Shown: positions 5,875-12,424 of the stretch, one piece after another
How positions within the stretch are numbered: the stretch's first letter is position 1
Layout of the letters: each line of letters begins with the position of its first letter
DNA from: an uncultured Lachnospiraceae bacterium
GTDB taxonomy: Bacteria; Bacillota_A; Clostridia; Lachnospirales; Lachnospiraceae
Length of the DNA stretch: 19,632 nucleotides
NCBI GenBank assembly: GCA_902766415.1
Contig: CACXDR010000001.1
Span: 1-19,632 of the forward strand
Direction of reading: 5' to 3'
Program-made: the position numbers and the translations under genes
Notes under the pieces: generated by a model
The model's input: only the letters and a program-made list of their open reading frames with translations
Databases searched by the model: none
What the model was told of the DNA's origin: nothing

Positions 5875-8189
5875 ACTTAAATGACGGCATGAATGACCGC
5901 CAGAGGGAGGCGATGCTCTGTACCGAGGGACTGGAGCTCATCCTGGCGGGCGCGGGCTCCGGGAAGACGCGCGTCCTGACCCACAGGATCGCGTATCTAA
6001 TCTCGGAAAAGCACGTGGACCCGTGGCACATCCTGGCGATCACATTCACGAACAAGGCAGCGGGGGAGATGCGCGCGCGCGTCGACAGCCTGGTGAAGGA
6101 GGGCGCGGAGCAGGTCTGGGTCGCCACCTTCCATTCGACCTGCGTCCGGATCCTCCGGCGCTTCATCGACCGTCTGGGCTTCGAGAACCGTTTCACGATC
6201 TACGACGCGGACGACCAGAAAACGCTCATGAAGCAGGTCTTCAAGGAGCTGAATATCGACACGCGGAGCTTTAAGGAGCGCATGGTCTTAGGCGTGATCA
6301 GCTCCGCGAAGGACGAGCTCATCGGCCCGGAGGAGTTCGCGAAGCAGGCCTCCGGCTACGTGGAGGAAAAGACCGCGGAGTGCTATAAGCGCTACCAGGC
6401 GCTCCTTCACAAGAACAACGCGCTGGATTTTGACGACCTGCTCGTCAGGACGGTCCAGCTGTTCCGCGCCTGCCCGGACGTCCTTGACTATTACCAGGAG
6501 CGTTTCCGCTACATCATGGTCGACGAGTACCAGGACACGAACACGGCGCAGTTCCGCCTCGTGGAGCTGCTCGCCGGCAAGTACAGGAACCTCTGCGTAG
6601 TCGGCGACGACGACCAGTCGATCTACCGCTTCCGCGGCGCGAACATCGGGAACATCCTGAACTTCGAGCAGGCGTTCCCGGGCGCGCACGTGGTGAAGCT
6701 TGAACAGAATTACCGCTCGAGCTCGAACATCCTGAACGCGGCGAACGGCGTGATCCGGAACAACCGCGGCAGGAAGGCGAAGCGCCTCTGGACAGAGAAG
6801 GGCGACGGCGCCCCGGTCCGCGTGCTTCGCTTTGAGAACGCGTCGGACGAGGCCGACACGGTCGCCAGGGAGATCCGGGAGCGCGCGGGCACGCATTTCG
6901 GGAGGTTTGCGATCCTCTACCGCACGAACGCGCAGTCCCGCCTTCTTGAGGAGCGCTTCGTCACGATGGGCATCCCGTACCAGCTGGTCGGAGGCGTGAA
7001 CTTCTACCAGAGGAAGGAGATCAAGGACGTCCTCGCGTACCTTAAGACGGTCGCGAACGGCAGGGACGACCTTGCGGTCCGCAGGATCCTGAACACGCCG
7101 AAGCGCGGGATCGGGGCGGCGACGGTCGAAAAGGTCCGCGTCTTCGCGGAGGCGAACGCTCTGTCGTTCTACGAGGGACTTCTCCGCATGCCGGAGGCTG
7201 GCCTCCTCGGCAAGGCAGGACAGAAGATCCGGGAGTTCACGGACGTGATCCGCGGCCTTCAGAAGAAGAGCGAAACGCTTTCCTTAAGCGAACTGGTCCG
7301 CGCCGTCGCGGCGGATACCGGCTACGCGGAGTCCCTGAAGGAGGAGGGCGAGATCGAGGCGCAGTCCCGCCTTGAAAACATCGAGGAGCTGGTCTCCAAG
7401 GCGGCCGCGTACGAGAACGACCATTCGGACCGTTCGGACGAGGGCGATGCCGGCCTTCCCGCGGATCTTCCACTGCTTGACCGTTTTCTTGAGGAGGTGT
7501 CGCTGGTCGCCGATATCGACCGCCTTGACGAGGACTCGGAGAAGGTCACGCTCATGACGCTGCACGCCGCGAAGGGCCTTGAGTTTGACGAGGTCTATAT
7601 CACCGGCATGGAGGACGGCCTGTTCCCGGGGAACCGTTCCATCGAGGACCCGGAGGAGCTTGAGGAGGAGCGGCGCCTGTGCTACGTCGGGATCACGAGG
7701 GCGCGGGAGCGGCTCACGCTGACAGGCGCCAGGACGCGCATGGTGAACGGGGAGACCCGCTGGTCCAACGAATCCCGCTTTTTAAAGGAGATCCCTGCGG
7801 AGCTCACGGAGCGCCGCGATACGAGCTGGACCCCGAAGCGGTCTGCGGACACGTACCGTTTCGGCAGTACCGGGAGCGGCCTTCCGTGGGACGATGCTCC
7901 TTCGTTCCGGACGGGAACGGGGAGTTCATATTCCTCCGGTCCTGCTGCCCGGCAGGCCCCGAAGCCGCCGAAGCCGCCGAAGCCTGCCGCTTTCGGCAAG
8001 GCGTTCACAGTCGTGAAGGCGGACTCGCTGGATTACGGGGTCGGGGACAGAGTCAGGCACGCGAGATTCGGCGAGGGGACGGTCACGGCGGTCCGGGACG
8101 GCGGCCGCGACTACGAGGTGACCGTGGACTTTGACGCGCACGGCGTAAAAAAGATGTTCGCGGGCTTCGCGAAGCTTTCAAAGATATGA
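5871..8189 (+). CDS. pcrA: ATP-dependent DNA helicase PcrA/UvrD
   Basis: This is a 772-residue superfamily 1A 3'-to-5' DNA helicase. All core motifs are visible: Q motif LNDGMNDRQREAML near the N-terminus, Walker A AGAGSGKT (26-33), motif Ia ITFTNKAAGEM (57-67), Walker B VDEYQDT (217-223), motif III GDDDQSIYRFRGA (245-257), motif IV near 350, motif V LMTLHAAKGLEFDEVYITG (561-579) and motif VI LCYVGITRARER (603-614). A proline-rich linker with three PKP units leads to a C-terminal Tudor-like domain (about 718-772, DSLDYGVGDRVRHARFGEG), which in PcrA binds RNA polymerase. It acts in nucleotide excision repair, plasmid replication and removal of RecA or stalled polymerase. The ATGA overlap with yerC implies translational coupling. 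Length fits the family. Confidence 0.97.
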   Translation: MNLNDGMNDRQREAMLCTEGLELILAGAGSGKTRVLTHRIAYLISEKHVDPWHILAITFTNKAAGEMRARVDSLVKEGAEQVWVATFHSTCVRILRRFIDRLGFENRFTIYDADDQKTLMKQVFKELNIDTRSFKERMVLGVISSAKDELIGPEEFAKQASGYVEEKTAECYKRYQALLHKNNALDFDDLLVRTVQLFRACPDVLDYYQERFRYIMVDEYQDTNTAQFRLVELLAGKYRNLCVVGDDDQSIYRFRGANIGNILNFEQAFPGAHVVKLEQNYRSSSNILNAANGVIRNNRGRKAKRLWTEKGDGAPVRVLRFENASDEADTVAREIRERAGTHFGRFAILYRTNAQSRLLEERFVTMGIPYQLVGGVNFYQRKEIKDVLAYLKTVANGRDDLAVRRILNTPKRGIGAATVEKVRVFAEANALSFYEGLLRMPEAGLLGKAGQKIREFTDVIRGLQKKSETLSLSELVRAVAADTGYAESLKEEGEIEAQSRLENIEELVSKAAAYENDHSDRSDEGDAGLPADLPLLDRFLEEVSLVADIDRLDEDSEKVTLMTLHAAKGLEFDEVYITGMEDGLFPGNRSIEDPEELEEERRLCYVGITRARERLTLTGARTRMVNGETRWSNESRFLKEIPAELTERRDTSWTPKRSADTYRFGSTGSGLPWDDAPSFRTGTGSSYSSGPAARQAPKPPKPPKPAAFGKAFTVVKADSLDYGVGDRVRHARFGEGTVTAVRDGGRDYEVTVDFDAHGVKKMFAGFAKLSKI

Positions 8190-8207
8190 TTTAGGCCTCC
8201 TGATTCG

Positions 8208-8236
8208 TTGCGCATGTTTTTTGATTGTGCTATGAT
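8208..8236 (+). promoter_or_regulatory. Probable promoter of the small membrane protein gene
   Basis: TTGCGC (8208-8213) and TATGAT (8231-8236) are spaced 17 bases apart in the gap after pcrA. The -35 is only half consensus. The leader to the ATG at 8287 is about 45 bases and includes a strong AGGAGG. Confidence 0.5.
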
Positions 8237-8286
8237 AGCCGTGTATAGTATTGATTTTCGATCTTGATCGGCGGCAGGAGGCGTAT

Positions 8287-8613
8287 ATGGAAAATCTTGG
8301 GAATTTGAGCAGAGAAGCACTGGTCAGGCTCGAGGATATCGTGAGCGCAGTCAACAAGCAGGCTGCCGCTGCGAAGATCAGCGAGTTCATCAGGCGTCAG
8401 GAGGACAAGGAAAACAGGAAGAAGCTGATCCTTACGGTGCTTGCCGTGATCGGCGTGATCATCGCTGCGGCGGGGATCGCCTACGCGGTCTACCGTTTCC
8501 TTACCCCGGACTATCTTGATGATTTCGATGACGACTTTGATGATGATTTTGACGACGCGGACATGGATGACCCGGCAGATGAAGCGCCGGCGGAGCCCGC
8601 TGAGGAAGCCTGA
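8287..8613 (+). CDS. Small single-pass membrane protein with acidic repeat tail, function unknown
   Basis: I do not recognise a named family. The 108-residue protein has an amphipathic, charged N-terminal region (1-46), one membrane span (about 47-71, LILTVLAVIGVIIAAAGIAYAV) and a C-terminal tail that is almost purely acidic: three FDDD-like repeats at 80-92 followed by Asp/Glu/Pro/Ala. Lys and Arg just before the span and none after it predict, by the positive-inside rule, a cytosolic N-terminus and an outside acidic tail. The ATG at 8287 has AGGAGG 4 bases upstream; an in-frame TTG at 8251 has no ribosome site. It has its own promoter and terminator, so it is probably monocistronic. A role in cation binding or wall attachment would be a guess. 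Confidence 0.8.
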   Translation: MENLGNLSREALVRLEDIVSAVNKQAAAAKISEFIRRQEDKENRKKLILTVLAVIGVIIAAAGIAYAVYRFLTPDYLDDFDDDFDDDFDDADMDDPADEAPAEPAEEA

Positions 8614-8660
8614 GCGAAGGACTTTGACAGTCCGTGATCAAAGTAAAAAAAGCAGTTTGG

Positions 8661-8689
8661 AAAGGCGCGCCGCTTGCGACGCGCCTTTT
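8661..8689 (+). terminator. Rho-independent terminator after the small membrane protein gene
   Basis: AAAGGCGCG (8661-8669) pairs with CGCGCCTTT (8680-8688) around a 10-base loop and runs into a short T stretch. The stem is GC-rich; the T tract is short, so some read-through into the rRNA methyltransferase gene is possible. Confidence 0.65.
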
Positions 8690-8764
8690 GCGCGATAAGG
8701 GCGGAGAGCGGGCTGTACATCCCATCGGAAGAAGGCCCATCAGGGGCCGGAGGAGAATGAACGC

Positions 8765-10126
8765 ATGAAAAAGGGCGAGACGGGGACCGGCGTGATCGGC
8801 ATGACCGGGTTCCCGGACAGAGGGTATATCGAGCGTGAGGACGGGAGGGTCCTCTTTAAGCACGCCATTCCGGGCAGGGAGGTGGAGTACAGGATCACGA
8901 AACGGCGCGGTGACCGCGGCGAGGGGATGGTCCTTTCCGTGCTGAAATCGTCCCCGCTGGAGACGGAGAAGGACCCGTGCCCGCACGCGGGTGACTGCGG
9001 AGGGTGCCTGTACCAGACGCTTCCCTACGGGGAGGAGGCAGCCCTCAAGGAGCGGCAGATGAAGGAGCTCCTTGACGAGATCGCCGGCGGTCCTTTCATC
9101 TGGGAAGGCGTAAAGAAAAGCCCGGTCTCCGGCGGGTACCGCGCGAAGATGGAATTTTCCTTCGGCGATACGGTGAAGGACGGCCCGCTTGCCCTCGGCA
9201 TGCACCGCCGCGGGAGCCACTATGACATCGTGACGACGGACCGCTGCCGCCTGGTCCATCCGGATTTCAACCTGATCCTCAGGGCGACGCTCGACTATTT
9301 CACGGAGCAGGGCGTCCCGTATTTCCATAAGTTCAGCCATGAAGGGCAGCTCCGCCACCTGCTGGTCAGGCGAGGGGCGCATACCGGGGAGATCCTGACG
9401 GACCTCGTGCACGCGTCAGGGCTTGGACGGGAGCTCCTTCTGGGCTGGCGGGACCGAATCCTGGCGCTCCCCTTCGGGGGAACGCTCGCGGGGATCCTTC
9501 ACACAGTAAACGATTCCCCGGCCGACGCTGTCATCGACCAGGGAACGGAGGTCCTTTACGGAAGGGACTGGTTCACGGAAACCCTGTCCGGCCTTTCCTT
9601 CAAGATCACACCGTTTTCCTTCTTCCAGAACAATTCCGGCGGAGCGGAGCTTCTCTACGGGAAGGTCGCGGAGTACGTCGGGGACACGGAGGGAAAAACG
9701 GTCTTCGACCTCTACAGCGGGACCGGCACCATCGCCCAGATCGTCGCGAAGACAGCGGAGAAGACTGTCGGCGTGGAGATCGTCCCTGAGGCTGTGAAGG
9801 CCGCGGAGGAGAATGCCGCGCGGAACGGGATCACGAACTGCCGCTTTATCGCGGGGGACGTCCTGAAGGTCCTCGATTCCCTGACCGAAACGCCGGACGT
9901 CATCATCCTCGACCCGCCGCGGGAGGGCGTGCACCCGAAGGCGCTCCCGAAGCTTTTAAAATACGGCGTGCCGCGGATCATCTATGTTTCCTGCAAGCCG
10001 ACGAGCCTTAAGACGGACATCGCCGTCATGCGGGAGGGCGGATACAGCCTCACCAGAGCGTGCGGCGTGGATATGTTCCCGCGCACCGCCGGGTGCGAGC
10101 TTGTATGTCTCTTTGAACGCAGGTGA
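8765..10126 (+). CDS. rlmD: 23S rRNA (uracil-5-)-methyltransferase, RlmD/RumA (RlmCD) family
   Basis: This 453-residue SAM-dependent enzyme methylates C5 of uracil in 23S rRNA. A TRAM-like beta domain occupies about 1-60. Four cysteines for the Fe-S cluster are C72, C78, C81 (in DPCPHAGDCGGCLYQ) and C161. The methyltransferase half has SFFQNNSGGAELLY (285-298), SAM motif I VFDLYSGTGT (313-322), LDPPREGV (382-389) and the catalytic Cys in YVSCKPTSLKTD at C410. The family's final H-x-E element is present as CE at about 444-445. In Firmicutes one such protein (RlmCD) can modify U747 and U1939, and which sites this one modifies is not shown by sequence. GGAGGAG stands 9 bases before the ATG, right after a short GGCCC/GGGCC hairpin. 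The acetyltransferase gene follows after 6 bases and is probably cotranscribed. Confidence 0.93.
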   Translation: MKKGETGTGVIGMTGFPDRGYIEREDGRVLFKHAIPGREVEYRITKRRGDRGEGMVLSVLKSSPLETEKDPCPHAGDCGGCLYQTLPYGEEAALKERQMKELLDEIAGGPFIWEGVKKSPVSGGYRAKMEFSFGDTVKDGPLALGMHRRGSHYDIVTTDRCRLVHPDFNLILRATLDYFTEQGVPYFHKFSHEGQLRHLLVRRGAHTGEILTDLVHASGLGRELLLGWRDRILALPFGGTLAGILHTVNDSPADAVIDQGTEVLYGRDWFTETLSGLSFKITPFSFFQNNSGGAELLYGKVAEYVGDTEGKTVFDLYSGTGTIAQIVAKTAEKTVGVEIVPEAVKAAEENAARNGITNCRFIAGDVLKVLDSLTETPDVIILDPPREGVHPKALPKLLKYGVPRIIYVSCKPTSLKTDIAVMREGGYSLTRACGVDMFPRTAGCELVCLFERR

Positions 10127-10132
10127 AAGGAT

Positions 10133-10627
10133 ATGGAATACAGGCTGGCGAACAGGGGAGATATTGAGGAGATCTGCGGGGTGGTGAGGTCAGCGGTCGC
10201 GGAGCTCAGGGCCCGCGGCATCGATCAGTGGGACGAGATCTATCCGGCGGAAGAGCAGTTCCTTGAAGATATCGGGAGCGGCACGCTGTCCGTCGGCATG
10301 CAGGACGGCAGGATCGCGGTGATCTATGTGCTCAACGACGTATGTGACGGGCAGTACGGGAACGGGGCGTGGAAATATCCGGACCGGGAATTCCGGGTCC
10401 TGCACAGGCTGTGCGTGGATCCCGCGTTCCAGAACCGGGGGATCGCTGGCATGACGCTTTCGCATATCGAAAACGAGCTTAAGAAGCGCGGGATCGGGGC
10501 GGTCAGGCTGGATGTGTTCAGCGGGAATCCATACGCGCTTGCCTTATACCGGAAGAACGGCTATGAGAAGACCGGGACCGCGGTATGGCGGAAGGGGACC
10601 TTCCTTCTGATGGAAAAGTATCTTTGA
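10133..10627 (+). CDS. GNAT-family N-acetyltransferase
   Basis: The 164-residue protein has the GNAT order of elements: an N-terminal strand-helix (EYRLANRGDIEEICGVVRSA), a central strand (RIAVIYVLND), motif A with the acetyl-CoA pyrophosphate loop LCVDPAFQNRGIAGM at 93-107 (Q100, R102, G103, A105), and motif B VFSGNPYALALYRKNGYE at 128-145. Such enzymes transfer acetyl from acetyl-CoA to an amine; the substrate cannot be read from the sequence. A Trp/Asp stretch (IDQWDEIYP, 30-38) recurs in one GNAT subgroup of Firmicutes. The start lies 6 bases after the rRNA methyltransferase stop and the ribosome site AGGTGAAAGGA overlaps that stop, so the two are an operon. Confidence 0.88.
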   Translation: MEYRLANRGDIEEICGVVRSAVAELRARGIDQWDEIYPAEEQFLEDIGSGTLSVGMQDGRIAVIYVLNDVCDGQYGNGAWKYPDREFRVLHRLCVDPAFQNRGIAGMTLSHIENELKKRGIGAVRLDVFSGNPYALALYRKNGYEKTGTAVWRKGTFLLMEKYL

Positions 10628-10646
10628 ATCTCACCTTATGGAAAGA

Positions 10647-10685
10647 GCGCCGGCGCATTAAGGAAAAACCTTAACGCACCGGCGC
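10647..10685 (-). terminator. Terminator of xpt (minus strand)
   Basis: Arms of 17 bases (10647-10663 and 10669-10685) flank a five-base A loop. On the plus strand two positions are C-A/A-C mismatches; on the minus strand the same positions become G-U pairs, so the full stem forms only in the xpt transcript, followed by TCTTTCC. It may also help stop the convergent acetyltransferase transcript. Confidence 0.75.
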
Positions 10686-10716
10686 TTTATCTCTGGATAT
10701 TCTGTATTCCGGCATT

Positions 10717-11304
10717 TTATCCTTCCCTGCGGAAGACGATCCCGCTTTCCGGGTCCATGGAATCCACGATCGCGAGCGAGTGGAGGTCGATCCCCATCTC
10801 GCGGATGCGGTTCCCGCCTTCCTGGAAGCCCTTCTCGATCACGACGCCGGCGCCGACCAGCTCGGCCCCGGCCTGCTTTACAAGGTCGGAGAGGCCCATG
10901 ATCGCCTTGCCGTTCGCGAGGAAATCGTCGATGATGAGGACCCGGTCCTCACTGGAAAGGAACTGCTTTGAGACGATGATCTCGCTGGTGTTCTTATGGG
11001 TGAAGGATTCCACGGTGGACCTGTAGACATCGCCCGCGATGTTCAGGGTCTTCGACTTCTTGGCAAAGAGGACGGGACACTCGAAATAGCGCGCCGCGAA
11101 GCACGCGATCGCGATGCCGGAGGCCTCGATCGTCAGGATCTTGGTCACCTTTTTCCCTGTGAACTGCCGGTGGAATTCCTTCCCGATCTCCTCGAGAAGG
11201 GCCACATCGATCTGGTGGTTCAGAAACGAGTCGACTTTCAGAATGTTGCCTGACTTTACCTGGCCGTCCCTGCGGATCCGGTCCATTAGAAGCTGCATCT
11301 GCAT
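10717..11304 (-). CDS. xpt: Xanthine phosphoribosyltransferase
   Basis: The 195-residue protein matches Bacillus Xpt throughout. KVDSFLNHQID (23-33) is the family's N-terminal signature, TIEASGIAIA (58-67) follows, and VLIIDDFLANGKA (122-134) is the PRPP-binding loop with the two acidic residues. GAGVVIEKGFQ (151-161) is also conserved. It converts xanthine and PRPP to XMP in purine salvage in the cytosol. The start at 11304 has AGAGGT five bases upstream; a second Met two codons later is possible. The gene is transcribed alone from its own promoter and ends at a strong hairpin. The leader is only about 60 bases, too short for the purine riboswitch often found before xpt in Firmicutes. Confidence 0.95.
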   Translation of the reverse strand: MQMQLLMDRIRRDGQVKSGNILKVDSFLNHQIDVALLEEIGKEFHRQFTGKKVTKILTIEASGIAIACFAARYFECPVLFAKKSKTLNIAGDVYRSTVESFTHKNTSEIIVSKQFLSSEDRVLIIDDFLANGKAIMGLSDLVKQAGAELVGAGVVIEKGFQEGGNRIREMGIDLHSLAIVDSMDPESGIVFRREG

Positions 11305-11373
11305 GATTTACCTCTGATTCCTGCCGTGGATCGGCAAAACTTGACTGCGTGTACATGTAGGAAGCTTTACCTT

Positions 11374-11402
11374 ATGATAGCATAGAGCGGCGGAAATGTA
11401 AA
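11374..11402 (-). promoter_or_regulatory. Promoter of xpt
   Basis: On the minus strand, TTTACA (11397-11402) and TATCAT (11374-11379) have a 17-base spacer. Predicted transcription starts near 11367, leaving a leader of about 60 bases before the ATG at 11304. Confidence 0.6.
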
Positions 11403-11516
11403 AAATACAAGGCAGGATTTTCCGGTTCCGGAAGCGCGTATCCTTTGTAAAAATCACGATACCGGCGGTCCTTTTCTGCTGAAAAATCTGAAAATCGCTG
11501 AAAAAAACCACATTTG

Positions 11517-11545
11517 TTGACAAAAACCGGGACCGGATTTATACT
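11517..11545 (+). promoter_or_regulatory. Strong sigma-A promoter of the DUF6465-like gene
   Basis: A perfect TTGACA (11517-11522), a 17-base spacer and TATACT (11540-11545) make this the closest match to consensus in the window, suggesting high expression. An A/T-rich stretch upstream (11480-11515) could act as an UP element. Confidence 0.78.
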
Positions 11546-11551
11546 TTCACC

Positions 11552-11666
11552 GTCCTGAGAGCAATGCGCTCTCCTGATCTGACCGGACTTCTTTCCGTCA
11601 GTGCGCTCTGCCGGGCGCGGTTCCTGTTTCCTTGTTCATGGATATGAAAAAACGGAGGGGACTTGG
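11552..11666 (+). other. Structured 5' leader of the DUF6465-like gene
   Basis: Downstream of the strong promoter the transcript can fold into at least two hairpins: GAGAGC/GCTCTC at about 11558-11574, and CTGACCGGA pairing with TTCCGTCAG at about 11579-11600 (one bulged base). A short frame from the ATG at 11638 (18 codons) overlaps the possible GTG start at 11667 in another frame. No known riboswitch class is recognisable to me. Confidence 0.4.
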
Positions 11667-11834
11667 GTGCTCATCGACAAACGCAGTATTTTAAAAGAAG
11701 CAAGGGCAAAGGAAGCGGCTGCCCGGGCGCTTCGTGAAACGGAAAGAAGAAGACAGGCCGCTGAACAGAAAGAAAGAATCGCACCGTTGGACGACGCTCA
11801 TCATAACAGCGAAAACGTTAGGGGGAACAGCAGT

Positions 11835-12266
11835 ATGGCAGCAAGAAAGACCACGAAGGCCGCAAAGACCGCCGAGGCAGTTGTTGAGGCGGCAAAGGTA
11901 AATGAAGAGACTGCTGCAGCCGCAGCAGAGACTGTGAAAGAGGTAAAGAAAGTGACCGAGGAAAAGGTAAAGAAGACTAAGAAGGCAGCAGAGCCGAAGG
12001 CAAAGGAAGTCAAGGAAGCAGCTGAGAAGAAGACCACGAAGACCGTCAGGGCGAAGAAGACCGCCGCAAAGGCGACTGTCACGATCGAGTTCGCCGGCAG
12101 GTCCGTCAGCGCTGCTGATATCCAGGAGAAGGCCGTCAAGGCGTTCAAGGAAGCGCACGAGGATGTCGAGGTCAAGACGATCGATCTCTATGTCCAGCCG
12201 GAGGAGGGCGTAGCTTACTACGTCGTCAACGGCGAGGCTTCCCCGGAATTCAAGATCGAGCTGTAA
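11835..12266 (+). CDS. DUF6465-like protein with Lys/Ala-rich N-terminus
   Basis: The 143-residue protein has a long Lys/Ala/Glu-rich helix (1-80, MAARKTTKAAKTAEAVVEAA and on) and a compact C-terminal domain (about 82-143: TVTIEFAGRSVSAADI, then TIDLYVQPEEGVAYYVVNG). That combination is typical of a Lachnospiraceae family I recall as DUF6465. No function is known to me; the basic helix recalls histone H1-like tails, which is only a resemblance. I start it at 11835 because family members begin M-A-x-R-K-T; AGGGGG lies 9 bases upstream. The frame stays open upstream, and a GTG at 11667 with a better-placed GGAGGGG would add 56 helical residues. A near-consensus promoter and strong terminator suggest an abundant monocistronic mRNA. 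Confidence 0.78.
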   Translation: MAARKTTKAAKTAEAVVEAAKVNEETAAAAAETVKEVKKVTEEKVKKTKKAAEPKAKEVKEAAEKKTTKTVRAKKTAAKATVTIEFAGRSVSAADIQEKAVKAFKEAHEDVEVKTIDLYVQPEEGVAYYVVNGEASPEFKIEL

Positions 12267-12300
12267 CATTATCACAGAGTCTTTTATCCGATCAGATTGT

Positions 12301-12333
12301 GGGTCCCGTACAGGTGTACGGGATCCTTTTTTT
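12301..12333 (+). terminator. Rho-independent terminator of the DUF6465-like gene
   Basis: GGGTCCCGTAC (12301-12311) pairs with GTACGGGATCC (12316-12326, one G-U pair) around AGGT and is followed by seven T. This is a textbook intrinsic terminator. Confidence 0.9.
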
Positions 12334-12334
12334 A

Positions 12335-12343
12335 TGGTAAAAT
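12335..12343 (+). promoter_or_regulatory. Probable extended -10 promoter of the HerA-like ATPase gene
   Basis: TGG-TAAAAT (12335-12343) directly after the terminator T tract is an extended -10 element. No clear -35 is seen 17 bases upstream (TGTACG, inside the terminator stem). The leader to the ATG at 12425 is about 75 bases and carries CGGAGGAAGAGCT. Confidence 0.45.
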
Positions 12344-12424
12344 CGACTGGAAAGAGGGCGCCGGCATTTACCTGCCGGGCCATGGAAAGCACGCATACAC
12401 TGAACAGGGAACGGAGGAAGAGCT

